DNA of 64,000 bases from Oscillospiraceae bacterium (GCA_021199335.1 JAJQIG010000015.1:24141-88140), one strand, 5' to 3'. Counted from the stretch's first letter, positions 7,355 to 16,269 are shown. Numbers and translations are program-made. Notes: generated from the sequence alone by a model not told the origin.

Positions 7355-8065
7355 ATGCTTTACAAAATCGCAGTGTGTGACGATGAACAGGTATTTGTCG
7401 ATGAAATAACACATATGCTTGAAGACAGAAGTGATAAATTTCAGATATCATCCTTTAATTCAGGAGAAGAGCTTTTAGAAACAGCCCTTGATTTCAATAT
7501 TCTGTTTTTAGATATTGAAATGCCGGGACTCAGCGGTATGGAAACTGCGCACAAGCTTCGTGAGGCAGGGTTTGACGGTATGATTATTTTCCTTACAAGC
7601 CATACCGAATTTATGCCCGATGCTTTTAAAATAAAGGCGTTCAGATTTCTGGACAAGCCGATTGATTCCGAAAAATTTGATGAGGCTCTGACAGAAGCCG
7701 AAAAAGATATTTTGAATGAACAGCATATAATTATAATCGAAAAGAAAGCATCCTATTATTTAAAGCTTTCCGATATAGTTTTTCTTGAGGCATATGGTGA
7801 CGGAACATATATTTATGACAAAAACGGAAGGGTTCACAATACCGATAAGCCGCTTAAATACTGGAAAGGCATGATAGGGACAGAGCATTTTTATCAGATA
7901 CATAAATCAATGATAGTGTCGCTTATGTATATCGAGGACTTTTCCAATGACGGCACTCTGACTGTGCGGCACTATTCAAAAAAACTGAGCTTGTCCAGAC
8001 GAAATGCGGTCGGTTTCAAATCCGCCTTTTTTGAATACATAAAAAAATATGCGAGGATAATGTGA
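7355..8065 (+). CDS. LytTR-family response regulator (AgrA-like), intact
   Basis: A 236-residue two-component regulator. Residues 1-120 form the receiver with Asp9-Asp10 (CDDEQ), phospho-acceptor Asp53 in FLDIEMPG, and the switch lysine in FLDKPI. Residues about 135-232 form a LytTR domain ending with LSRRNAV, as seen in regulators of bacteriocin and quorum-sensing genes. The ATG at 7355 was chosen because AGGGGG lies ten bases upstream. It is the only undamaged regulator in the island and is the best candidate for controlling both twin promoters. No intact kinase is present here, so its input must come from elsewhere or it may work unphosphorylated. Confidence 0.9.
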   Translation: MLYKIAVCDDEQVFVDEITHMLEDRSDKFQISSFNSGEELLETALDFNILFLDIEMPGLSGMETAHKLREAGFDGMIIFLTSHTEFMPDAFKIKAFRFLDKPIDSEKFDEALTEAEKDILNEQHIIIIEKKASYYLKLSDIVFLEAYGDGTYIYDKNGRVHNTDKPLKYWKGMIGTEHFYQIHKSMIVSLMYIEDFSNDGTLTVRHYSKKLSLSRRNAVGFKSAFFEYIKKYARIM

Positions 8066-8106
8066 TGCTGAAAAACATTGTATATAATGAGCTTAACCTG
8101 TTGATT

Positions 8107-8234
8107 GAATTTATTCGGTTGGTTTATCAGATTGTTCTCATAAGAACTACTTGCGATTATTACATTGCTTTGATATTTGTTATATGCGAGACGGTATTTG
8201 ATTAATGTTGATGATATAAACAAAATTTAAAAAT
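8107..8234 (+). promoter_or_regulatory. Duplicated promoter/operator block of precursor 2
   Basis: This is the plus-strand copy of the block at 5179-5304. It shares 48 identical bases at the far end, the palindrome GTTCTCATAAGAAC (8134-8147) and an identical segment around TATAAACAAAATTT. It starts 41 bases after the regulator stop codon. Confidence 0.75.
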
Positions 8235-8251
8235 TACAGTAGGAAAAAACA

Positions 8252-8506
8252 ATGAACATGACATTGAAAAACAATTTCGGCTTTTACGAGCTGAACGACG
8301 ATGAAATGAGCATGGTAGATGGCGGCTGGAATGGCTTGCAGTGGGCTAAAGGCTGCGCTATGGTAGTTGTTGGAGGGGTTGGTTGTGCGGCAAGTGCAAT
8401 AGCAACTATTACTAATCCGTCTGTGGCGTTTGTGGCTGCTGATGCATTTGCTGCCTCAGGTACAATGTATGTAGAAGGAATCAAAAATATTTATGATTCT
8501 TTCTAA
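8252..8506 (+). CDS. Double-glycine peptide precursor 2 (bacteriocin-like, 84 aa)
   Basis: The 25-residue leader reads NNFGFYELNDDEMSMVDGG at its end, the same length and pattern as precursor 1, so one exporter should process both. The 59-residue mature part begins WNGLQWAKG, carries two cysteines and a Gly/Ala/Val-rich hydrophobic centre (VVVGGVGCAASAIA), and ends in an amphipathic tail. TAGGA lies eight bases before the ATG. The two mature peptides differ in sequence, so they may form a two-peptide (class IIb) pair or be independent bacteriocins. It is followed by a strong hairpin and small membrane proteins. Confidence 0.85.
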   Translation: MNMTLKNNFGFYELNDDEMSMVDGGWNGLQWAKGCAMVVVGGVGCAASAIATITNPSVAFVAADAFAASGTMYVEGIKNIYDSF

Positions 8507-8527
8507 TCAATAAGTTAATTAAATAAC

Positions 8528-8564
8528 AATTTACACCATACAAATCTCTTGTATGGTGTAAATT
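8528..8564 (+). terminator. Perfect 16-bp hairpin after precursor 2
   Basis: AATTTACACCATACAA pairs perfectly with its complement at 8549-8564 around a 5-base loop. No T-run follows. Like the hairpin at 4798-4833 it lies between a precursor gene and a downstream membrane-protein gene and probably limits read-through or protects the 3' end. Confidence 0.65.
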
Positions 8565-8588
8565 GCAATAAGGCGGAGAATATAATTT

Positions 8589-8917
8589 ATGAAGAACATT
8601 ATAGAAAGACTATTAGTTTTTTTGATTCAAAACAAAAAGAGTTGATATATGGCAGTATTTTTTTATGCACTATCTCAGGCATATTGTATCTTTTCTTTCA
8701 TACATCAATATGTGGATATGACTCTGAGATTGAAGACAATTTATTTTTATCATTTGGTCCGATTGTTTTTTTACTTATGGCCACACCATTATATAAAATA
8801 GAAGATAAACGATTAGACAAACGAGTGGTAACATATGCTTATCTGCTACTTTTTGGAATTATATTTGTGAGATTGTTATTGAAATGTATTGTATATTGGT
8901 TAAGGATATCTCAATGA
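8589..8917 (+). CDS. Putative immunity-type membrane protein with a T7 frameshift
   Basis: An ATG at 8589 has GGCGGAG ten bases upstream but reads only 18 codons. Adding one T to the T7 run at 8617-8623 shifts it into the long frame that continues FFDSKQKELIYG and then forms three membrane helices (about YGSIFLCTISGILYLFF, LSFGPIVFLLMATP and YLLLFGIIFVRLLL). The long frame alone has only a TTG start, buried in the hairpin at 8549. Either slippage at the T7 run, a sequencing error, or a real inactivation explains this. Position after a bacteriocin precursor and the multi-helix make-up suggest an immunity protein; no family was recognised. Confidence 0.45.
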
Positions 8918-9066
8918 TTGGTGTAGCAGTCATTTATATTCCAATGTTCGTTGCACTTGTATACATTCTGTTCAGATGGAAAGAACTATTACAGGAATCC
9001 TTTAAAAAAAGCAAAATTGAAATTCGAACATTTTTAAAAGCAATATTTGAATTTTTTAAAGGTTGA
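8914..9066 (+). CDS. Small membrane protein, 50 aa
   Basis: The ATG overlaps the stop of the preceding gene (ATGA), with AAGGAT upstream, so translation is coupled. The product has one membrane helix (IGVAVIYIPMFVALVYILF) followed by a basic amphipathic tail. It probably forms a unit with the gene before it, perhaps for immunity to peptide 2. No family was recognised. Confidence 0.45.
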   Translation: MIGVAVIYIPMFVALVYILFRWKELLQESFKKSKIEIRTFLKAIFEFFKG

Positions 9067-9149
9067 TTTATTCGAAGTTAAATGTAATTATTAATGATTA
9101 TTGCATAAATATCTTTGTAATGTACGTTATTTATCTACGTAGAAAAAAT

Positions 9150-9245
9150 ATGGAAAACGAGATAGCCCCCGCCTTACAGGAGAACAATAATAACAGAGCC
9201 AATGCCGAAAGGTTTGCCGAGCTTGTTGAAAGATACACTCGTTAG
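9150..9245 (+). pseudogene. Tail fragment of a large serine recombinase
   Basis: The short frame reads ENNNNRANAERFAELVERYT, closely resembling the DUF4368 tail found at the C-terminus of large serine recombinases (typically ..NAxxFxxLVxRYTDIxEL..). The match ends abruptly at RYTR and a stop. No catalytic domain is present. It is a scar of a transposon or integrative element at the right border of the peptide island. Confidence 0.42.
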
Positions 9246-9328
9246 CTAACCTGTTTATTTTTACCGATATAGGATTGTTATTGTCGCCGCTTGCATACAT
9301 ATACCATTGTTTCGGAATTCATTCATGT

Positions 9329-10252
9329 TCACTTAAAATGCTTTACATTCGATGTAAGTATTCCGAGCATTTCAAGCCTTGCAATATCCTTGAATTCAGG
9401 CTTTACCATATAATAGACATAATTTTCAAGAACGTTTATATCGGGAACGGTTCTGCCCTCAATTTTGAACTGATTATAACCCATTGGGACATATTTGTTG
9501 TATAAATCATCGGGCGAAATATGGGTGCTGAAGCCCGTAGTTTGATAAAGATGGAGCTTTTCATATGGGCACTCAAACTCGATTGGCCGAAACAGCTTGT
9601 TCTTCATAAGGGGGTTCATGGCGTGTTCGGCGCAGTTTATTTGGCTTTGACCTATCGTTTTGTAATGCTCTCCTCTGCGTGGGCAATTGGGCATACAGCA
9701 GGCATTTATAAGCAGCTCGCACTTTTCTTTATGCGGAACCTTTTCAAGAAAATCAAAGTTGTTATTCCAATTGTAATCGAGAACAACAAGGTTATAGTCC
9801 TTTTCCAGCTCGGCTTTAAGCTCGTCAGGGTCACGGATTTGCTTGCAGGTTGAGGATGTGATAGGATATTTCGGGTAATTTTCCCTTATATATTCTTCAA
9901 GTATGGGAGAATTGACGATAACCTGATTAAGCCCATTGTTTGCGACCCTCATCAATCCGTTGCAGAACGGGTCGCCAAGGTGTTCTTTTTTAATAAGTGG
10001 ATTCGTGAAGGTGAAACGGCAGGGGATGCCTTTGCTGTTAAATGCATTCAGTATTTCTCTGATTGTTCTTTCGTCCGTAATGCCGAAGCTTCCCCTGCCG
10101 CCATTCCACATTGCAGGGGGAAACGAGCCGTATATCGAGCCGATTTTTACTCCGTCACGAAAATATTCGGGGTGATTTTTCATAACAGTGATGAGAACCA
10201 TATGAAGTCTGAAGTGCTTAAAAAAGTCGGGGATGTGAAAATAAATATCCAT
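9329..10252 (-). CDS. Peptidase U32-like TIM-barrel protein
   Basis: A 307-residue soluble protein with alternating strand/helix segments. The ending YNQFKIEGRT is reminiscent of U32 peptidase-like proteins, where a (F)KIEGR motif is diagnostic. A cysteine cluster (INACCMPNCPRRGEHY) sits near residues 182-197, with a further NCAEH at about 206, and could bind a metal or iron-sulfur centre, as in U32-type hydroxylation or modification enzymes. It begins 17 bases after the chemoreceptor gene ends on the same strand, so they share a transcript. The exact substrate cannot be told. A more distant metal-binding barrel family is the alternative. Confidence 0.6.
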   Translation of the reverse strand: MDIYFHIPDFFKHFRLHMVLITVMKNHPEYFRDGVKIGSIYGSFPPAMWNGGRGSFGITDERTIREILNAFNSKGIPCRFTFTNPLIKKEHLGDPFCNGLMRVANNGLNQVIVNSPILEEYIRENYPKYPITSSTCKQIRDPDELKAELEKDYNLVVLDYNWNNNFDFLEKVPHKEKCELLINACCMPNCPRRGEHYKTIGQSQINCAEHAMNPLMKNKLFRPIEFECPYEKLHLYQTTGFSTHISPDDLYNKYVPMGYNQFKIEGRTVPDINVLENYVYYMVKPEFKDIARLEMLGILTSNVKHFK

Positions 10253-10268
10253 TTATAAAGAAGTCCTT

Positions 10269-11726
10269 TCAGGTAATTTCGCCGAGAAGTGTTTCCTCGG
10301 CTTTCTTCAGCTTGTCGGCCGCTCTTTCGGCGATGTCCGCCGCCTTGTCCGTAAGCTTTACGGATTCCTCCGCAACGGCTGTTCCGTTTTGAACCGAAGT
10401 CTCGGTGCTTGCGATGATTGCGGCGGAATTTTGTGCGGATTCCGAACTCTTCATAGCAAGATTCCTTACCTCGTCCGCAACAACTGCGAAGCCTTTTCCG
10501 TCCTCGCCCGCTCTTGCGGCTTCGATTGCCGCATTAAGGGCAAGCATATTCGTCTGAAAAGCAACGTCCTCTATCGCCGAAATAATCTCCTTGATCTGAT
10601 GGCTTTGCCGAGTAATTTCTCCAACGGCAGCAATAAGCTCTTTGGTTTTTTCCCTGTTTTCTTCAAGAACGGCGGAGGCATCCGCAAGAATTTCCGACGC
10701 TTCGGCGACGGAGTCGGATGCGCATCTTCTTTCGTTTTCAAGGTTGAGGATTCTGTCTGTCAGCTTGTCCTTTTCGTCTGAAAGCTTGTTAATTCTGACC
10801 TCGTATGCAGCGGAATTATCCTCTTTTTCGGAGTATATGACGGGCGGAGCGGCGGGAGCCTGCGGCTTCGGTTTTTCTGTCGGCTTTTCGTCCGATTTAT
10901 TATCCAAAACATAGAATGTTGATGGAACAATTCTTTCCTCGGTTTGATTTTCTGCGGAAGGACCTATTGCCCTTCTCGAAGCAAAAATGCACAGCAAAAC
11001 CGATGCTGCGGCGGCAAGAGCTGCAGCCAAGGCAATTACTGCAGCGGATAGATTTCCGTCATCCGACTCTTCAGGGAAATTATAATTGTATACGCTCGCT
11101 GAAAAGCCTGTTTTATCCGAACCTGCTTCGGAGTAGGAGTATGACGGAGAATTTTGTTCACTGCTTGCAATAATGTTTTCGCCAAGCGATATGGTAACGC
11201 CGCAATTACTGTCGGCAGCGTTCAATGCGGAGGAAAAAAAGTCGGGTGAGATTCTGCAAAGGGTTATAATTCCCGTTTCCGCATTTTTTACGGAATAGTA
11301 AAGGCAGTCGGAGTCCTTGTCATAGGTATAACCGCCGTTTCCGCTGAGAATACCGCTGTTAATATAGTCCCTTCCATCAACAACGCCCGTTTCCGAGCCG
11401 TTTGCAATGCAGTCAAAGGTCAGTCCGGATGAGGAATAATAACGGTTTTTCTCCCTTAAAACATATCCCTTAATTTCGGAGGGAGCAAGCCTTATAGAGG
11501 CGAGGGCGGCAGTTTCCTTTACGGCGGATTCTATGCCGCTTGATTTTTCCTCCGTAAGAAGAATTACGTTCTCGGCAATTCTGTCCGTGTCAGAGGGTTC
11601 ATATGTATTGCCCTTGGAATATTTGTCCGAGATTACAATTGTAAGAGCCGCCATAATTGCAAAGGCGACAACCGTTACAACAATAATTCTTACAAAATAA
11701 ATCAATCGGCTGAATGAGCCTTTCAA
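10269..11726 (-). CDS. Methyl-accepting chemotaxis protein, no HAMP
   Basis: A chemoreceptor of about 485 residues. It has an N-terminal membrane helix (about 8-33), an extracellular sensing domain of about 190 residues, a second helix near 230-250, a proline/lysine-rich linker ([15 protein letters not shown]) where HAMP normally lies, and a short signalling hairpin. The tip is conserved ([19 protein letters not shown], then [13 protein letters not shown]). The TTG at 11726 is preferred because GGGGGTGG precedes it at proper distance; a GTG at 11735 would overlap that site. The signalling domain is short and ends soon after the tip, so adaptation may be limited. It directs motility or another CheA output. 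Confidence 0.88.
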   Translation of the reverse strand: MKGSFSRLIYFVRIIVVTVVAFAIMAALTIVISDKYSKGNTYEPSDTDRIAENVILLTEEKSSGIESAVKETAALASIRLAPSEIKGYVLREKNRYYSSSGLTFDCIANGSETGVVDGRDYINSGILSGNGGYTYDKDSDCLYYSVKNAETGIITLCRISPDFFSSALNAADSNCGVTISLGENIIASSEQNSPSYSYSEAGSDKTGFSASVYNYNFPEESDDGNLSAAVIALAAALAAAASVLLCIFASRRAIGPSAENQTEERIVPSTFYVLDNKSDEKPTEKPKPQAPAAPPVIYSEKEDNSAAYEVRINKLSDEKDKLTDRILNLENERRCASDSVAEASEILADASAVLEENREKTKELIAAVGEITRQSHQIKEIISAIEDVAFQTNMLALNAAIEAARAGEDGKGFAVVADEVRNLAMKSSESAQNSAAIIASTETSVQNGTAVAEESVKLTDKAADIAERAADKLKKAEETLLGEIT

Positions 11727-11763
11727 TAGTTCCACCCCCGAAAATGCAAAAATTTACATGTTA

Positions 11764-11792
11764 ATTATACCTTATTTTTTGTCATTTGTGAA
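11764..11792 (-). promoter_or_regulatory. Promoter of the chemoreceptor gene
   Basis: On the minus strand TTCACA, a 17-base spacer, then TATAAT, 38 bases before the chosen start. Confidence 0.55.
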
Positions 11793-11872
11793 TAGGCTGT
11801 TAAGAAAATAATCCTTTTATTTGTAAAATAACTATGAATTATTCGTTAAAGTTATGAAATTGCCTGTCAATA

Positions 11873-11901
11873 TTGCAAAAGGAAAGAAAAAATGCTATAA
11901 T
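11873..11901 (+). promoter_or_regulatory. Promoter of the M15 peptidase gene
   Basis: TTGCAA, 17 bases, TATAAT; the start codon follows 41 bases later. Confidence 0.6.
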
Positions 11902-11942
11902 AAAAGCTAATTCTACCGTGTTTTTATGAAAGGATTTCAAAA

Positions 11943-12944
11943 ATGGCTAAGAAAAGGAAAAGAAAAATCAGCACCAAGGCACTAATTATCCGCTATGTGG
12001 CATATATATTGCTTATAGCCTTATTTACATTTGCGATAGTTCGCATTGTAAGGCACTTTACAGAGCCCGTTGACGATGAGGATGCCGAGAGAAGCTCCGA
12101 TACAAGCGTTTTCGCCGAGATAGAGGATGAAACCGCATCCGAATCCAAGCTTGCGGATACGGATGTCGGGAATGCGGAGGCTGAAACCGTTGAAACGGGG
12201 GAGCAGGAGGATGCTGTGGAGATAGATAATGAATGGGCAATGTTCCTAGTTAACAAGAATAACCCACTTCCCGATAATTATGACGATATAATTGAAACAT
12301 CGGTTATTTATTCAACCGCCGAAAGGGATTTTGAGTTTGACTCCCGTGCGGCGGAGTATATGACCGATATGATTGCGGCGGCAAAGGCTGACGGAATAAA
12401 CCTTACCGTTATTTCATCATACCGTACAATCGAATATCAGCAGTATAATTTCGATCGAAGCGTTCAGCAGAGAGTGAATGACGGTATGACATATGACGAG
12501 GCTTATGAGGACACTGCGAAGGAGGTAGCTTTCCCGGGCGAGAGCGAGCATAATGCGGGACTTTCGGCTGATATTTTCTCCGATGAATACTACAGCCTTG
12601 ACGACGATGGCTTTAAAAATACCAAGGCATATGAATGGCTTATGGAAAATGCCGCGGATTACGGCTTTATTCTCCGCTATCCCGAGGGTAAGGAGGGCAT
12701 AACCGGCTTTATATATGAGCCGTGGCATTACCGCTTTATCGGCGTTTATTATGCGCATAAGGTTCAGGAAAGCGGACTTTGCCTTGAAGAATATTTTGAA
12801 AGCCAAGGCTGGCTTGATGAAAACGGAAGGGCAATAGAAATGACAGGTCCTGTTTCAGCCGATTCCGAACAGGAGGATGTCCCCGCAAGCACAACCTATG
12901 AAACAGTTACCGATGATTCGCAGGGCGTTGTTATTGTGGTGTAA
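11943..12944 (+). CDS. D-alanyl-D-alanine carboxypeptidase, VanY/M15B type
   Basis: A 333-residue wall enzyme that trims the last D-alanine (or L,D-linked residue) from peptidoglycan stems. A very basic start (KKRKRK) and one membrane helix at about 17-36 act as an anchor, followed by an acidic low-complexity linker to about residue 95. The M15 domain carries the zinc site SEHNAGLSAD (His203, Asp210) and EPWHYR (catalytic Glu259, His262). GAAAGGA lies before the ATG. The GH3 gene follows after 47 bases, so they may be co-transcribed. No van resistance genes are nearby, so a housekeeping wall role is likely. Confidence 0.88.
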   Translation: MAKKRKRKISTKALIIRYVAYILLIALFTFAIVRIVRHFTEPVDDEDAERSSDTSVFAEIEDETASESKLADTDVGNAEAETVETGEQEDAVEIDNEWAMFLVNKNNPLPDNYDDIIETSVIYSTAERDFEFDSRAAEYMTDMIAAAKADGINLTVISSYRTIEYQQYNFDRSVQQRVNDGMTYDEAYEDTAKEVAFPGESEHNAGLSADIFSDEYYSLDDDGFKNTKAYEWLMENAADYGFILRYPEGKEGITGFIYEPWHYRFIGVYYAHKVQESGLCLEEYFESQGWLDENGRAIEMTGPVSADSEQEDVPASTTYETVTDDSQGVVIVV

Positions 12945-12991
12945 AAATGCATAAGCCAATGGGCTGAACCAAAAAGTAAAGGAATGAAATT

Positions 12992-15127
12992 ATGGAAAAA
13001 TCAGGGCTTGAAGCGCTCCTTAAAGAGATGTCGCTTACTGAGAAGATTGAACAGCTTATTCAGCTGCATGGCAACTTCTTCGGCGGTGCGGAGCTTCTCA
13101 CAGGGCCGGAGGCTGAGTTCAATCTTGCGGAGGGAACGCCGCTGCGTATCGGAAGCGTCTTAGGCGAAAGGGGAGCGGAGAAGCTGCATAAGCTGCAGGA
13201 TGAAATAATGGCAAACCAGCCGCACCATATCCCCGCAGTTTTTATGACGGATGTTATTCATGGATATGAAACCGCTTTTCCCGTACCGATTGCGATTGGT
13301 TCAAGCTTTAATCCGAAGCTTGCGGAAAGGCTTGCCGAGGCTGCCGCAAAGGAGGCGTCCGCCGCAGGAATCCACGTTACGTTTTCACCGATGGTCGATG
13401 CTGCAAAGGACAGCCGCTGGGGACGATGCATGGAATCAACGGGGGAGGATCCGTGGCTTAACGGACAATTCGCTGCGGCAATGGTCAGAGGATTTCAGGG
13501 CGAAGATTACGGAGAAAAGGGGAGAATGGCATCCTGCGTGAAGCATTTCGCCGCCTACGGGGCGGTGCAGTCGGGGCGTGACTACAATGTTACAGAAATT
13601 TCCGAAAGAACGCTTCTTGAGGATTATCTCCCTCCGTATAAAGCCGCTGTTGATGCGGGCGTAAGCATGGTTATGACCGCATTCAATACGATTAATCGTA
13701 TTCCGTGTACAATAAATGAGCATTTGCTCCGTGATATTCTCCGAAAGGAGTGGGGATTTGACGGAGTTGTTATTACCGATTACGGCGCAATAAACGAAGT
13801 CGTTATCCACGGCAGCTCGGAGAATAAAAAGGATGCCGCCGAAAAGGCAATAAAGGCGGGCTGCGACATTGATATGGTGACGGACTGCTATTCGTCCTAC
13901 CTTGAGCAATCGGTTCGAGAGGGAACGGTTTCGGAAAGCCTTGTTGACGAAGCTGTAATGCGGCTCCTTGAACTTAAAAATAATCTCGGACTTTTTGAAA
14001 ATCCATATAAGGACGGCTCCCCCGAGGATGAGGAGAAATACTGCTTCTGCGAGGAGCATAGGGAGCTTTCGAGAAAGGCTCAGGAGGAGTGTACTGTCCT
14101 GCTCAAAAACAACGGCATTCTTCCGCTTTCCGTTAAACAGAAAATTGCCGTAATCGGAGCGCTTGCCGATGATAAGGAAATTATAGGAACATGGGCGCTC
14201 TTTGCGGACAAGCTTAAAACGGTTACGCTTAAGGATGCGCTTGAAAGGCTTTATCCCGAAGCGGAAATTGAATATGTTCTGTCCGACAGCGATACCGAGA
14301 AAGCCGCTCTTGCCGCAGAAAATGCCGATGCCGTTATAATCGCCCTCGGTGAAAACCAAAATTACACGGGCGAATCGCGAAGCCGTGCGGATATTTCGCT
14401 TTTCCCCGAGCAAAAAATCCTCTTTGACAGGGTTTATTCCGTGAATAAAAATGTCGTTACGATTCTTTTCGGAGGAAGACCGCTTGCCGTTCCGAATGAA
14501 GCGGAGCGTTCCGCCGCATTGCTTGAAGCGTGGCTGCCGGGTTCATGTGGGTGCTATGCCGTTGCGGATATTCTTTTCGGTAAGGTGAATCCATCGGGAA
14601 AGCTTTCGATGAGTATGCCCTATTGCACGGGACAGCTCCCGCTCAGCTATATCACATTTTCCACCGGCAGACCAAAGCCGGACGGCGCAGCGGAATTTAT
14701 TCCGTTTATTTCAAATTATATGGATGCGCCCAATGTACCGCTCTATCCCTTCGGCTATGGTCTGTCATATTGCGAAACGGAGTATTCCGCCGTTTGGCTT
14801 GATAAGGATAAAATGACATCGGACGATAAAATCACCGCATTTGTTAGGGTTAAAAATAAAGGATATATGCCCCTTAAAGAAGCGGTTCAGCTTTATATAA
14901 CCGATGAAAAAGCAAGCGTTGTAAGACCGACAAGGCAGCTCAAAGGCTTGCGGAAAATCTCCCTTGAAGTCGGGGAGGAAAAAACGGTTTCCTTTGAAAT
15001 AACGGCGGAAATGCTTAAATTTTATGATATAAATATGAATTACACCGCCGAAAACGGTAAATTTATCGTTCGCATAGGCGGAAGCAGCCTTACGGAGAAT
15101 AAAGCGGAGTTTTGGCTGGAGAATTAA
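12992..15127 (+). CDS. Glycoside hydrolase family 3 (beta-glucosidase type)
   Basis: A 711-residue GH3 enzyme without signal peptide, so it acts on imported oligosaccharides. The TIM barrel (1-340) contains KHFAAYG (184-190) and the nucleophile Asp263 in VVITDYGA. An alpha/beta sandwich follows (about 370-560), with ENQNYTGESRSRAD as the usual acid/base-bearing loop, and then a C-terminal fibronectin-III-like domain (VQLYITDEKA). Length and domain order match BglX-like beta-glucosidase/beta-xylosidase. Substrate choice between cello- and xylo-oligosaccharides cannot be read from sequence alone. AAGGAA precedes the ATG. Confidence 0.93.
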   Translation: MEKSGLEALLKEMSLTEKIEQLIQLHGNFFGGAELLTGPEAEFNLAEGTPLRIGSVLGERGAEKLHKLQDEIMANQPHHIPAVFMTDVIHGYETAFPVPIAIGSSFNPKLAERLAEAAAKEASAAGIHVTFSPMVDAAKDSRWGRCMESTGEDPWLNGQFAAAMVRGFQGEDYGEKGRMASCVKHFAAYGAVQSGRDYNVTEISERTLLEDYLPPYKAAVDAGVSMVMTAFNTINRIPCTINEHLLRDILRKEWGFDGVVITDYGAINEVVIHGSSENKKDAAEKAIKAGCDIDMVTDCYSSYLEQSVREGTVSESLVDEAVMRLLELKNNLGLFENPYKDGSPEDEEKYCFCEEHRELSRKAQEECTVLLKNNGILPLSVKQKIAVIGALADDKEIIGTWALFADKLKTVTLKDALERLYPEAEIEYVLSDSDTEKAALAAENADAVIIALGENQNYTGESRSRADISLFPEQKILFDRVYSVNKNVVTILFGGRPLAVPNEAERSAALLEAWLPGSCGCYAVADILFGKVNPSGKLSMSMPYCTGQLPLSYITFSTGRPKPDGAAEFIPFISNYMDAPNVPLYPFGYGLSYCETEYSAVWLDKDKMTSDDKITAFVRVKNKGYMPLKEAVQLYITDEKASVVRPTRQLKGLRKISLEVGEEKTVSFEITAEMLKFYDINMNYTAENGKFIVRIGGSSLTENKAEFWLEN

Positions 15128-15183
15128 AGCAGGTTCGAAATAAGACGTTTATGCGTAGAATTTGTTTATGCCGCATCAGGCAC

Positions 15184-15212
15184 TTGAAATGTTGTTAATA
15201 GTGTGCTATAAT
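15184..15212 (+). promoter_or_regulatory. Promoter of the dehydrogenase-proBA operon
   Basis: TTGAAA, 17 bases, TATAAT. A leader of about 90 bases follows before the first gene; it contains GCGCAGCTTTGCG but no known riboswitch was recognised. Confidence 0.62.
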
Positions 15213-15308
15213 ATTTTTGATTAAGCGCAGCTTTGCGGGGGTATTTGGTGTGTACCGCTTTTACATCGGGTGCGTGAGCTGTATTTTTGGTGAAGGTCGG
15301 TTTTAAAT

Positions 15309-16256
15309 ATGAAAATTGTAATGCTTGAAGCAGCAACTGTTTCAAAAAACGATGTTTCGTTTGAAGATATTTATCGTCTTGGTGAGGTTAGGGAGTATCC
15401 GCTGACCCCTGTGGATAAAATAACGGAGTATGTGGGCGACGCCGAAGCGGTGCTTTGCAATAAAACGCCGTTCACTTCGGAGGTTATGGAGGAGTGCCCG
15501 AACCTTAAGTATATAGGTTTGTGCGCTACGGGTTTCAATAATATAGATATTGACGCTGCGAACAGGTTGGGTATAACCGTTTGCAATGTCCCCGCTTATT
15601 CCGATTCCGCCGTTGCGCAGCAGGTTTTCTCGTTTATTCTCCACTTCTCAAACAGAGTGGGGGAGTATGACGGATTTGTTCATGACGGCGGCTGGGTACG
15701 CTCCGAAACATTTTCCGCTTTCGATTTCCCAACAACCGAGCTTGAAGGAAAAAACCTCGGCATAATCGGCTACGGCAGGATAGGCCATGCCGCAGCTAAG
15801 ATTGCGCGGGCATTCGGCATGAATGTTATTGTAAACACAAGAACCGCAAAGCAGGATAACACTGTTAAATTCGTAAGCTTTGAACAGCTCCTTTCGGAGT
15901 CGGATTTTATTACCCTGCATTGTCCTCTTACCCCCGAAACCAACGGACTTATTAATATGGATGTGCTGAAAAAATGTAAGCCTTCGGCGGTGCTTATAAA
16001 TACATCAAGGGGTGCGGTTGTGAATGAAGCTGACCTTGCCGCCGCGCTTAATGGGGGAATAATTGCGGGGGCAGGACTTGACGTCCTCTGTGAAGAACCG
16101 ATGAATCCCGCAAATCCGCTTCTTACCGCTAAAAACTGCGTTATTACCCCTCATGTTGCGTGGGCGCCGATCGATACAAGGCGGAGGCTCATGAAAGCTG
16201 CCGCTGCCAACCTTTCGGCGTATATTAACGGGAATCCTATAAACACAGTGAATTAA
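15309..16256 (+). CDS. D-isomer 2-hydroxyacid dehydrogenase
   Basis: A 315-residue NAD(P)-dependent enzyme that interconverts 2-oxoacids and D-2-hydroxyacids. The nucleotide fold has GYGRIGHAAAKIA (about 158-170). The catalytic Arg is in NTSRGAVV, the Glu in DVLCEEP, and the His in ITPHVAW. It looks most like the glycerate/hydroxypyruvate reductase branch. It lies 13 bases before proB in the same operon, an unusual partner, suggesting either a housekeeping neighbour or a link between hydroxyacid and proline metabolism. Full length. Confidence 0.9.
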   Translation: MKIVMLEAATVSKNDVSFEDIYRLGEVREYPLTPVDKITEYVGDAEAVLCNKTPFTSEVMEECPNLKYIGLCATGFNNIDIDAANRLGITVCNVPAYSDSAVAQQVFSFILHFSNRVGEYDGFVHDGGWVRSETFSAFDFPTTELEGKNLGIIGYGRIGHAAAKIARAFGMNVIVNTRTAKQDNTVKFVSFEQLLSESDFITLHCPLTPETNGLINMDVLKKCKPSAVLINTSRGAVVNEADLAAALNGGIIAGAGLDVLCEEPMNPANPLLTAKNCVITPHVAWAPIDTRRRLMKAAAANLSAYINGNPINTVN

Positions 16257-16269
16257 GGAGCATTGAATT

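Noticed and set aside
8065..8205. A 46-codon frame (MLKNIVYNEL...) starting at the overlapping TGATG after the LytTR regulator
   Set aside because: It could be the start of a lost kinase, but most of it lies in the duplicated promoter block, whose other copy (5179-5304) does not keep this frame. The similarity is explained by DNA regulation, not by coding.
13436..14413. A 325-codon open frame on the minus strand
   Set aside because: It runs antisense through the GH3 gene, has no ribosome binding site and no family motifs. GH3 is clearly the coding strand.
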